Made by a program: the position numbers and the translations under genes. Shown here one piece after another: positions 45,520-53,109 of a stretch of DNA of 64,000 bases. Origin of the DNA: Kingella oralis. GTDB lineage: Bacteria; Pseudomonadota; Gammaproteobacteria; Burkholderiales; Neisseriaceae. Location of the stretch: assembly GCF_014054985.1 (NCBI RefSeq), contig NZ_CP059569.1, positions 1,426,001 through 1,490,000 of the forward strand, written 5' to 3'. Position 1 is the first letter of the stretch. Each line of letters begins with the position of its first letter. Under the pieces are notes generated by a model. The model saw only the letters and a program-made list of their open reading frames with translations. It searched no databases and had not been told where the DNA came from.

Positions 45520-45560
45520 TGCCAGCGCACGGCTTGCCAGCAAGCCGTAGGAGCGCGGGA
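45520..45560 (-). repeat. ACGGCTTGC-type repeat, copy 2
   Basis: GCCAGCGCACGGCTTGCC followed by AGCAAGCCGTAGGAGCGCGG, the inverse of the copies at 26604 and 63867. Confidence 0.6.
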
Positions 45561-45750
45561 AAAGTTTCAGGCTGCCTCACATCGCGCCCGCGCCTAAGCA
45601 GCCTGAAAACGCCACACCCCCCAAAGGCAGCCTGCATAATGAAGCCAAGACCAAAGGCAGCCTGAAAATCACCCAAACGGCTTTTCAGGCTGCCTAACAC
45701 ATCCGTTCAATGCCACTCAGCCCATCCGCAAAATCCCCAAAGGACACCCC

Positions 45751-46929
45751 ATGATTCCCTACGGCCGCCAAACCATTTCACAAGACGACATCGACGCCGT
45801 CGTTTCCGTGCTCCAATCCGACTTTCTCACCCAAGGGCCGCAGGTGCCTGCCTTTGAAGGCAGCCTGAAAAGCTATTGCGGCGCCGCGCACGCCGTTGCC
45901 GTGAACAGCGCCACGTCCGCCCTGCACATCGCCTGCCTCGCGCTCGGCTTAAAACCGGGCGACATCGTATGGACCACGCCCATCACCTTCGTCGCCAGCG
46001 CCAACTGCGCCCTCTACTGCGGCGCAACGGTGGATTTTGTGGACATCGACCCCGCCACGCTTAACCTCTCCATCCCTGCACTAGAAGCCAAACTGCGCCA
46101 AGCCCAAGTTTCAGGCTGCCTGCCCAAAATCGTCATCCCCGTGCACCTGTGCGGCGAACCCTGCGACATGGCCGCCCTGCACCAACTCGCCCAACAATAC
46201 GGCTTCAAAATCATCGAAGACGCCTCTCACGCCATCGGCGCCAGCTACCGCGGCGGCAAAGTCGGCAACTGCCGATACAGCGACATCACCGTATTCAGCT
46301 TCCACCCCGTTAAAATCATCACCACCGCCGAAGGCGGCGCCTGCCTCACCAACCACGCCGAACTCGCCGAGAAAATGGCGCTGTTACGCAGCCACGGCAT
46401 CACCCGCAATCCCGCCGAAATGCACGGCGAACCCGACGGCGCATGGTTCTACCAACAAATAGACCTCGGCTACAACTACCGCATGACCGAGCTACAAGCC
46501 GCCCTCGGCGTGAGCCAGATGACGCGGCTGGACGAATTTGTTGCCCGCCGCCACGCGCTCGCCGAGCGCTACGACACCCTGCTCGCCGACCTGCCCCTTA
46601 CCCTGCCCTACCGCCATCCCGACAACCGCTCCGCCCTGCATCTCTACCCCGTCCAAATACAACCTGAAAATATGCAGCCTGAAAGCGGCAAAACGCGCCG
46701 GCAAATATTCGACTACCTGCGAAGCCACGGCATCGGCGCAAATGTGCACTACATCCCCGTGCACACCCAGCCCTATTACCGCCAACGCTTCGGCTTTCAG
46801 CAAGGCGACTTCCCCGCCGCCGAAGCCTACTACGCCCGCGCCATCAGCCTGCCGCTGTATTTTGACCTTAGCGAAGCCGAGCAAGACACCGTGGTCGCCA
46901 CGCTCAAACAAGCGTTTCAGGCTGCCTGA
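45751..46929 (+). CDS. pseC: UDP-4-amino-4,6-dideoxy-N-acetyl-altrosamine transaminase PseC
   Basis: 392 residues, DegT/DnrJ/EryC1 aminotransferase. The PLP lysine is in VFSFHPVKIITTAEGG, and the opening MIPYGRQTISQDDIDAV and FLTQGPQVP are typical of PseC. It aminates the PseB product in pseudaminic acid synthesis, used on glycans or flagellin/pilin. Three DUS are inside (EGSLKSY, VSGCLPK, and the C-terminal FQAA with its stop). pseI is 4 kb downstream; pseB, pseF, pseG and pseH are not in the window. Confidence 0.88.
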   Translation: MIPYGRQTISQDDIDAVVSVLQSDFLTQGPQVPAFEGSLKSYCGAAHAVAVNSATSALHIACLALGLKPGDIVWTTPITFVASANCALYCGATVDFVDIDPATLNLSIPALEAKLRQAQVSGCLPKIVIPVHLCGEPCDMAALHQLAQQYGFKIIEDASHAIGASYRGGKVGNCRYSDITVFSFHPVKIITTAEGGACLTNHAELAEKMALLRSHGITRNPAEMHGEPDGAWFYQQIDLGYNYRMTELQAALGVSQMTRLDEFVARRHALAERYDTLLADLPLTLPYRHPDNRSALHLYPVQIQPENMQPESGKTRRQIFDYLRSHGIGANVHYIPVHTQPYYRQRFGFQQGDFPAAEAYYARAISLPLYFDLSEAEQDTVVATLKQAFQAA

Positions 46930-46961
46930 TGCCGCACAGGTTGGCGTTCACCATAAACAAC

Positions 46962-46991
46962 AAAACGCTGGTTATCCGCCAGCGTTTTTTG
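46962..46991 (+). terminator. Rho-independent terminator after pseC
   Basis: AAAACGCTGG and CCAGCGTTTTTT enclose a 7-base loop. Confidence 0.8.
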
Positions 46992-47100
46992 TTTACCCAT
47001 CCATTTGTTAAGTTTTGCCAGAGCAAGCGTTTCGCCGCTTACCACGAGCAGGAGCAAGCCCCTGCACCCCGTGTAGCCCAACCTTTGCCGCCATTGCCCA

Positions 47101-47142
47101 AAGGCAGCCTGAAACGCTGTAAACCCATATTTCAGGCTGCCT
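47101..47142. terminator. DUS inverted-repeat terminator
   Basis: Facing DUS at the 3' end of tmk; the minus-strand arm also supplies the tmk stop codon. Confidence 0.55.
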
Positions 47143-47764
47143 TATCCACCCCAAACACCCCATCCAACACCCCTTCAATCTCCCCGCGCACCACCGCCTT
47201 ATCCCGATTGCTATCCACCACCGCATAACGCTCAGGCGCAGCCGCCGCACGGCGCAAATACGCCTCGCGCACGCGCGTGAAAAAATCCGCCTCTTCCTGC
47301 TCAAAGCGGTCTTTCTCGCGGCTGCGCTCAATCCGCTGCAACGATACCGCCAGCGGCACATCCAGCAAAATCGTTAAATCGGGTTTCAGGCTGCCCTGCA
47401 CCCAGTTTTCCAATATTTCAATCTGCCCATCGGGCAAACCGCGCCCGCCGCCTTGGTAGGCAAATGTGGCATCGGTAAAGCGGTCGGACACCACGCTCAC
47501 ACCCCGTGCCAGCGCAGGCAAAATCACATCCTCCAAATGCTGCCGCCGCGCCGCAAACATCAGCAGCGTTTCCGTGTGCAGCGAAACTTGGGTGGCGGGG
47601 TTGAGCAGCAAAGCGCGCAACGCCTCGCCCAGCGGTGTGCCGCCCGGTTCGCGCGTAAACAGCACGGGCAGCGCTTGCGCGGCAAACCAATCGCGAATCA
47701 CGTTTAACTGCGTGGTTTTGCCCGCGCCGTCGATGCCGTCCAAAGTGATAAATTTTGCTAACAT
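47132..47764 (-). CDS. tmk: Thymidylate kinase
   Basis: 210 residues from ATG 47764, with AAAGGA nine bases upstream; a longer frame is ignored. It phosphorylates dTMP to dTDP. The P-loop LDGIDGAGKTTQ, the DR motif VSDRFTDATFAYQGGGRGLP and the LID segment (QRIERSREKDRFEQEE) are present. A DUS encodes QGSLKPD before LTILLDVP, and the C-terminus DKAA with TGA is DUS-derived. It is divergent from the DUF465 gene. Confidence 0.93.
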   Translation of the reverse strand: MLAKFITLDGIDGAGKTTQLNVIRDWFAAQALPVLFTREPGGTPLGEALRALLLNPATQVSLHTETLLMFAARRQHLEDVILPALARGVSVVSDRFTDATFAYQGGGRGLPDGQIEILENWVQGSLKPDLTILLDVPLAVSLQRIERSREKDRFEQEEADFFTRVREAYLRRAAAAPERYAVVDSNRDKAVVRGEIEGVLDGVFGVDKAA

Positions 47765-47876
47765 TGCCGGTCCTTTTGTAAAAAATCGCCGGCTATTGTA
47801 TGGCAAAACAAGGGGCTTTGTTATAAAATGCTAACAAGAAAACAAGATTTCTCCACCCTTAGCAAAGGATTTGACC

Positions 47877-48101
47877 ATGTTCCCAGAATTCCGCGACCTA
47901 ATCAGCAAATTGAAACAAGAAGACGCACACTTCGCCCGCTTGTTTGACGAGCACAACGAGCTGGACGACAAAATCGCCGGCTTGGAAAACGACCCCGTTA
48001 CCAGCGCCACCGCCGATGCCGAAGTGGCTGTGTTGAAACAGAAAAAATTGGCGCTGAAAGACGAGCTGTACGGCATTTTGAAAGCCGCCGCGAAGAAATA
48101 A
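47877..48101 (+). CDS. DUF465 (YdcH-like) small coiled-coil protein
   Basis: 74 residues from ATG 47877, preceded by AAAGGA. The pattern FRDLISKLKQEDAHFARLFDEHNELDDKI and VLKQKKLALKDELYGIL is that of the DUF465/YdcH family, small helical hairpins of unknown role. Charged heptads suggest a coiled-coil. A strong terminator follows, so the gene is monocistronic. Confidence 0.85.
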   Translation: MFPEFRDLISKLKQEDAHFARLFDEHNELDDKIAGLENDPVTSATADAEVAVLKQKKLALKDELYGILKAAAKK

Positions 48102-48122
48102 GTTCCAGCCGTTTTAAGCACA

Positions 48123-48157
48123 ACAACCGTTATCGCGAGATAACGGTTGTTTGTTTT
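48123..48157 (+). terminator. Rho-independent terminator after the DUF465 gene
   Basis: ACAACCGTTATC and GATAACGGTTGT with a 4-base loop, followed by TTGTTTTT. Confidence 0.85.
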
Positions 48158-48224
48158 TGGCTTGCAAAATCCGGTTTCAGGCTGCCTCGGGTACGCGCAA
48201 ACACCCAAAGGCAGCCTGAAATCT

Positions 48225-48320
48225 AAAATGGCACGGCGGCTCATCGCCAAGTGCAAGTGGCTCTAATCAAACGGAGCATGACTGGTTTGCCCAAATGTCG
48301 ACGAGCCGCCGACGCTCCAT
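48225..48320. repeat. 85-bp dispersed element, copy 4 (inverted composite)
   Basis: Starts AATGGCACGGCGG, CTCATCGCCAAG and ends GTCGACGAGCCGCCGACGCTCCAT, so the same end occurs twice in opposite orientation around a shorter middle. Confidence 0.55.
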
Positions 48321-48448
48321 CGGTTGCGCGTTATGCAAAAGTTTCAGGCCGCCTCAAATCATGCAAACAAGGCAGCCTGCGTGGCGAAGCGGAGTGGCGA
48401 AGCCAAAACAAGCGAAGCTAAAACATCCCCCAAACGCCCCACACAAAA

Positions 48449-48488
48449 AGGCAGCCTGAAAACAAAAAACCGTTTTCAGGCTGCCTTT
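48449..48488. terminator. DUS inverted-repeat terminator after the AGCS symporter gene
   Basis: AAGGCAGCCTGAAAAC and GTTTTCAGGCTGCCTT with a 9-base A-rich loop. Confidence 0.65.
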
Positions 48489-48502
48489 GCATCGCAACAG
48501 CA

Positions 48503-50002
48503 TCACCAAATATTAGACTTAATCTTCCGTTTCAACACAGGATGCTCCGACAGCTTAAACTCAGGCTCTTTAATGCCGCGGCGCACTTTCACGCTGTAAT
48601 CTTTCAGCAGCAACAACACCGTTTTATACATCAGCACAATCGCAATCAGGTTAATCAACGCCATCACGCCCATGGTCAAATCACCCATATCCCACACCAC
48701 AGGCATCTCCGCCACCGCGCCAAAATACACAAAACCCAGCATCAGCAAACGGAACACCAGCAACACAAAGCGGTTGCCGTGCAAATATTTCACATTGGTT
48801 TCGGCATAGGCATAGTTACCAATAATCGTGGTGAAGGCAAACAAAAACAGCACCACCGCCAAAAATTGCTGCGCCCAGCCGCCAATTTGGCTTTCCAACG
48901 CCGCTTGCGTGAGCTGGATGCCGCTTAGCTCCGTGTTCATCGGCACGTTAGACAGCAAAATGATAAACGCCGTGCAAGAACACACCACAATCGTGTCAAT
49001 AAACACGCCCAGCATTTGAATCAAACCTTGTGACACGGGATGCTTCACATCCGCCGCCGCCGCGGCATTGGGCGCAGAGCCCTGCCCCGCTTCGTTGGAA
49101 TACAAGCCGCGCTTGATGCCGTACATCATTGCTTGCGACACGATGCCGCCCAGCAAGCCGCCGCCCACCGCCTTGCTGTTAAACGCATCCTGAAAAATCA
49201 AGCCCAACACGCGCGGAATCTCGCCCGCGTTCACAATCATCACATACAGCGCTACCAGCAAATAAACCACCGACATCAGCGGCACAACGCCTTCTGCCAC
49301 CTTCGCCACGCGCCGCACGCCGCCAAAGATAATCGGCGCCGCCAGCAACACCAACACCGCGCCGATGGCGTGTTTATAAGTGTTCCAAACTTCTGCCGAC
49401 ACGCCGTCTTCCGCCGTCATATTCGCCGCCGATTGCACCGCCTGCACAATAGTATTGGCTTGGATGGATTGGTACACAAAGCCAAAACACACAATCAGGC
49501 TCACCGAAAACAGCACCGAGAGCCAATGCAGGTTCAGCCCGTGCGCGATGTAATACGCCGGCCCGCCGCGAAACAAGCCCGTTTTCTTATCGCGCACTTT
49601 ATACAGCTGCGCCAACGATGATTCTGCAAACGCCGAAGCCATGCCAATCAGCGCCACCAGCCACATCCAAAACACCGCGCCCGCGCCGCCCATGGAAATG
49701 GCAATCGCCACGCCCGCAATGTTGCCCGTGCCCACGCGGCTCGCCAGCCCCGTTACAAACGCTTGGAACGAAGTAATCCCGTGCGGGTCGTTCGGGTCTT
49801 GGCGGCTGCCTGAAATCTCTTTCAGGCTGCGTCCAAACAGGCGAAACTGCACCAAGCCCGTGGTAACGCTGAAAAACACGCCCACGCCCAACAGCAGCCA
49901 CAACAGCCACGCCCAAAGCGGCTCGCTAACGGTGTTCACCGCGCAATGCACGGCGTTCACCAACCCATCTTGCGAAAAGCAAGCAATATCTTTGTTATAC
50001 AT
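48503..50002 (-). CDS. Sodium:alanine/glycine symporter (AGCS family)
   Basis: 499 residues with about eleven hydrophobic helices. The AGCS signature region is GITSFQAFVTGLASRVGTGNIAGVA, followed by AVFWMWLVALIGMASAFAESSLAQ and SNEAGQGSAPNAAAAADVKHP. It should import alanine or glycine with sodium. A DUS near the N-terminus (SGSRQDPNDPHG region) seems to have been altered. Length is normal for AlsT/DagA proteins. It is monocistronic. Confidence 0.9.
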   Translation of the reverse strand: MYNKDIACFSQDGLVNAVHCAVNTVSEPLWAWLLWLLLGVGVFFSVTTGLVQFRLFGRSLKEISGSRQDPNDPHGITSFQAFVTGLASRVGTGNIAGVAIAISMGGAGAVFWMWLVALIGMASAFAESSLAQLYKVRDKKTGLFRGGPAYYIAHGLNLHWLSVLFSVSLIVCFGFVYQSIQANTIVQAVQSAANMTAEDGVSAEVWNTYKHAIGAVLVLLAAPIIFGGVRRVAKVAEGVVPLMSVVYLLVALYVMIVNAGEIPRVLGLIFQDAFNSKAVGGGLLGGIVSQAMMYGIKRGLYSNEAGQGSAPNAAAAADVKHPVSQGLIQMLGVFIDTIVVCSCTAFIILLSNVPMNTELSGIQLTQAALESQIGGWAQQFLAVVLFLFAFTTIIGNYAYAETNVKYLHGNRFVLLVFRLLMLGFVYFGAVAEMPVVWDMGDLTMGVMALINLIAIVLMYKTVLLLLKDYSVKVRRGIKEPEFKLSEHPVLKRKIKSNIW

Positions 50003-50152
50003 AAAACGTCCTTAAAAGAATTGAGGCAGCCTGAAAGCTGCCAAACGCTACTGTTAAGAATTGTAATACAAGCGGGCGGGCTGCCGCAAATTGTCGGGTG
50101 TAAATTGTTGGGGCGAAAGTGGGAAATTTTCGTGGAACGCCAAAGGCAGCCT

Positions 50153-50640
50153 GAAAAACAAAACCGCTTGGTGTTTTACCACGCGGTTTTTTGCTGAATA
50201 GATTGGCTTTCAGGCTGCCTAACGCTTCACAAATGTTTAATGCTACTGCCCATTCCCCTACGTCCAGCCGAATGGAGCATCCTTTTTTCGGAAAAAAGCG
50301 TGCGCTTGTTCGACGACGCACGAAGTGCGGCTAGTTCGCACGCGCCGAAAAAAGGATGCGCAGTGAGGGAAGTCTGCGAAGCAGACCTGCACGTCGGGGT
50401 CGCCTTTCTTTTGCTTTGAACCTGTATTCAACCTGTATTCATTGTCCACGCGACAGCTTTTGCGGCATAAAAGCATGAATACAAGGCGCAAAGCGCAGCA
50501 AGGTTGGGCACCTTGCAAGCATTTGCAACGCCGTAGCCATATTTTTAGGACGCAAAAGCTGTCGCGTGGATGATGAATGCAGGTTCACACTTTGGCGAAG
50601 CAAAGAAAGTAAGTCGCCCGCGCCGCGATAAGGCGCAAAG
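50153..50640. repeat. Composite dispersed repeat, copy 2 (interrupted)
   Basis: It matches 31217-31515 from the CGCTTGGTG-type arm through TAACGCTTCAC and the long hairpin (50277-50359). It then breaks inside the TTTGCTT/AAGCAAAG hairpin at 50416 and resumes at 50588. Confidence 0.75.
50417..50587. mobile_element. MITE-like element, copy A
   Basis: 171 bp with inverted ends TGAACCTGTATTCA/TGAATGCAGGTTCA and perfect 19-bp inner arms CCACGCGACAGCTTTTGCG. The left end carries an 11-bp duplication (CCTGTATTCAA). The core (CATAAAAGCATG, AAGCGCAGCAAGG, ATTTTTAGG) is shared with copy B at 62546. No protein is encoded. Confidence 0.75.
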
Positions 50641-50701
50641 CCCAATCCATCAGAAACATAAAACGAAGCACAGCCAACGCCATCTTGACTTCACAAAACT
50701 C

Positions 50702-50755
50702 TGTTTTCAGGCTGCCTACTATCTTGGTTGTCCTCCCAAATAGGCAGCCTGAAAA
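50702..50755. terminator. DUS inverted repeat upstream of pseI
   Basis: GTTTTCAGGCTGCCTA faces TAGGCAGCCTGAAAAC with a 22-base loop. Confidence 0.45.
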
Positions 50756-50802
50756 CCCCCAAACACGCTAAAATCTCATTTTCTTTTCTTAACATTCCCA
50801 CC

Positions 50803-51846
50803 ATGCAAATCAACCACCGCCCCATCGGCAACAACCACCCCCCCTACATCATCGCCGAAATGTCCGCCAACCATAACGGCAGCCTGAAAACCGCCTTGCG
50901 CATCATCAACGAAGCCAAAGCCGCAGGCGCCGATGCCGTCAAAATCCAAACCTACACCGCCGACACCATCACGCTCCCCAGCCGCGCCCCCGAATTCATG
51001 ATTAACGGCGGGCTGTGGCACGGGCAATCGCTGCACGAGCTCTACCAAAAAGCCCACATGCCGTGGGATTGGCACGCGCCCCTGTTTGACTACGCCCGCG
51101 AAATCGGCATCACCATTTTCAGCTCCCCTTTTGACTTCACCGCCGTCGATTTGCTGGAAAGCCTGAACGCCCCCGCCTACAAAATCGCCTCGTTTGAAGC
51201 CATCGATTTGCCGCTCATCCGCCACGTCGCCCAAACCGGCAAGCCCATGATTATCTCCACCGGCATGGCGGATGCCAACGAAATCGCCGAAGCCATCGCC
51301 ACCGCGCAAGACAACGGCTGCACCCAGCTCGTTGTGCTGCATTGCGTGAGCGGCTATCCCGCCCCCGCCGCCGATTACAACCTGCGCACCCTGCCCGATA
51401 TGGCCGCCCGCTACGGCACACTCGTCGGGCTGTCCGACCACACGCTCGACAACACCACCGCCATCGTCAGCGTTGCCTTGGGCGCATGCGTGATAGAAAA
51501 ACATTTCACGCTGGATCGCAACGGCGGCGGCGCAGACGACAGCTTCTCGCTAGAACCCGCCGATTTAGCCGCGCTTTGCCGCGACAGCAAAACCGCATGG
51601 CAAGCCTTGGGGCGCGTGGAATACGGCTTAAAATCCAGCGAACAAGGCAACGCGCAATTTCGCCGCTCGCTGTATTTCGTGCGCGACATGAAAGCGGGCG
51701 ACACCATCGACGCAACCTGCATCCGCAGCGTGCGCCCCGGCTACGGCTTGCCGCCCAAGTGTTATGACGACCTAATCGGCAAACGGGTAACGCGCGACAT
51801 TGCCGCCAACACCAAAACCAGTTGGGATTGCATTGAGGCAGCCTGA
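50803..51846 (+). CDS. pseI: Pseudaminic acid synthase PseI
   Basis: 347 residues from ATG 50803. It condenses 2,4-diacetamido-2,4,6-trideoxy-altrose with phosphoenolpyruvate. The NeuB-type barrel has YIIAEMSANHNGSL (Glu near residue 18), VKIQTYTADT, SSPFDFTAVDLLE, and ends with an antifreeze-like SAF domain (MKAGDTIDATCIRSVRPGYG). PseI is favoured over NeuB by the SPFD.TAVDLLE and GGGADDSFS segments. A DUS encodes NGSLK in the active-site region, and another gives the C-terminus EAA and the stop. Confidence 0.87.
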   Translation: MQINHRPIGNNHPPYIIAEMSANHNGSLKTALRIINEAKAAGADAVKIQTYTADTITLPSRAPEFMINGGLWHGQSLHELYQKAHMPWDWHAPLFDYAREIGITIFSSPFDFTAVDLLESLNAPAYKIASFEAIDLPLIRHVAQTGKPMIISTGMADANEIAEAIATAQDNGCTQLVVLHCVSGYPAPAADYNLRTLPDMAARYGTLVGLSDHTLDNTTAIVSVALGACVIEKHFTLDRNGGGADDSFSLEPADLAALCRDSKTAWQALGRVEYGLKSSEQGNAQFRRSLYFVRDMKAGDTIDATCIRSVRPGYGLPPKCYDDLIGKRVTRDIAANTKTSWDCIEAA

Positions 51847-51933
51847 AAAGCCAAATACAAACCATAACTAAGGCAGCCTGAAACGCCCAAACCGTTTTTC
51901 AGGCTGCCTCCCAACCAATCAGGAAACAACAAC

Positions 51934-52524
51934 ATGACCACCCCGCCCAAACAAATCCGCGCCGTGTACACCGACACCACCATCCGCGTCTATCAGGCAT
52001 ACAGCGACGCCATCGCCGATACCGCGCTGGCGGCGGGGCGGTTCGTATCGCCGCCGTTCAAAATGGAACGCATGACGTGGATTAAGCCGTCTTTCTTATG
52101 GATGATGTACCGCGCAGGCTGGGGCGGCAAAGACGACAACCAAAAACGCATTCTAGCGATAGACATCAGCCGCAGCGGCTTTGAATGGGCATTGCACCAC
52201 GCCTGCCTCAGCCACCCGCCCGCCGGCATGGACAGCGCAACATGGCAGCAAACCAAAGCCGCCCACCCCGTGCGCATCCAATGGGACCCCGAACGCAGCC
52301 TGAAACTAGAACCGCTGCCACACCGCAGCATCCAAATCGGGCTAACAGGCGAAGCCGTGCCGCGCTATGTCAACGAATGGATACAGAACATCAGCGAAAT
52401 CACCGATGTGGTGCAAGAAATCCACGCGCTTATCGCCCAAGACAACCTTGCCGCCGCGCAAGCCCTGCTGCCGCCCGAGCGCGTTTACCCCTTTGACTGG
52501 GAGACGGATTTTCAGGCAGCCTGA
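51934..52524 (+). CDS. DUF4291 protein
   Basis: 196 residues. The family pattern is clear: IRAVYTDTTIRVYQAYSDAIADTA, then FKMERMTWIKPSFLWMMYRA and IQIGLTGEAVPRYVNEWI. The function is unknown; no signal peptide or membrane segment. It follows pseI by 87 bases on the same strand, but a DUS pair lies between them. The C-terminus FQAA and TGA stop come from a DUS. Confidence 0.85.
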   Translation: MTTPPKQIRAVYTDTTIRVYQAYSDAIADTALAAGRFVSPPFKMERMTWIKPSFLWMMYRAGWGGKDDNQKRILAIDISRSGFEWALHHACLSHPPAGMDSATWQQTKAAHPVRIQWDPERSLKLEPLPHRSIQIGLTGEAVPRYVNEWIQNISEITDVVQEIHALIAQDNLAAAQALLPPERVYPFDWETDFQAA

Positions 52525-52552
52525 AACGCCCAAACCGTTTTCAGGCTGCCTC
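52514..52552. terminator. DUS inverted-repeat terminator after the DUF4291 gene
   Basis: A palindromic DUS that includes the stop codon faces a second DUS 20 bases on. Confidence 0.55.
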
Positions 52553-52575
52553 AACCGTAAACAAGGAAACCCAAA

Positions 52576-52992
52576 ATGTTCGCCCTGCCCAAACCACTTA
52601 TCCTCGCCGCGCTGCTGCTTGCCGCGCCGTTTATCCAAGCAAAACCGCCTGTCAATTTAAACGACTGCAAGGCGCACGCCCAAAACATGGTGCAGGTTTA
52701 CGCCGTTGCCATCGCTTGCGAAAAAACCCAAGATGCCGAGCTGGAAGAACTGGTTACAAGATTCGCCCCAGCAAACGAAGACTATTTGGATGCCTGCAAA
52801 AAGCTGGGTATGACGCGCGAAATAGAAAAAGCATGGTTTAACGCCGAAGAAAACAAGATGGAACGGCTGCTGGCGAGCCGATACAAAATCAGCCCATCCG
52901 ATTCCAGCGAAGCGCGCGAGCAAAAAAACGCCGCCTATTGCCAAGACGAGCTGCCGCGTTTGAAAAAACGCTTGCAACGGCTGTTTCAATAA
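52576..52992 (+). CDS. Secreted protein of unknown function
   Basis: 138 residues. A signal peptide (ALPKPLILAALLLAAPFIQA) is likely cleaved near residue 22. The mature part is helical and charged, with four cysteines (DCKAHA, IACEK, DACKK, YCQDE) that could form two periplasmic disulfides. No family was recognised. AAGGAAA precedes the ATG. It may share a transcript with the DUF4291 gene, although a DUS hairpin lies between. Confidence 0.65.
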   Translation: MFALPKPLILAALLLAAPFIQAKPPVNLNDCKAHAQNMVQVYAVAIACEKTQDAELEELVTRFAPANEDYLDACKKLGMTREIEKAWFNAEENKMERLLASRYKISPSDSSEAREQKNAAYCQDELPRLKKRLQRLFQ

Positions 52993-53003
52993 TCCGCGCA
53001 TAA

Positions 53004-53047
53004 AAGGCAGCCTGAAACCACCCCCAACAGCATTTTCAGGCTGCCTC
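53004..53047. terminator. DUS inverted-repeat terminator
   Basis: Facing DUS with a 16-base loop between the secreted protein gene and copA. Confidence 0.55.
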
Positions 53048-53109
53048 TTGACCCTACCCCCGAGTAAACCCTTACGCTTGTCGCCATCTAATCCACAAAG
53101 GGAAGCAAA

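Larger units (their letters stand above)
48158..48502. other. Repeat-filled intergenic region
   Basis: About 345 bases without a gene: DUS pairs, a composite of the 85-bp element (48225-48320), and an inverted copy of the GCTTCGCCACTCCGC-type segment (48366-48423). Confidence 0.55.
50020..50802. other. Repeat-filled region before pseI
   Basis: About 780 bases with no credible gene: DUS, copy 2 of the 300-bp composite repeat, a mobile-looking element inserted in it (50417-50587), and a DUS pair at 50702-50755. Confidence 0.65.
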
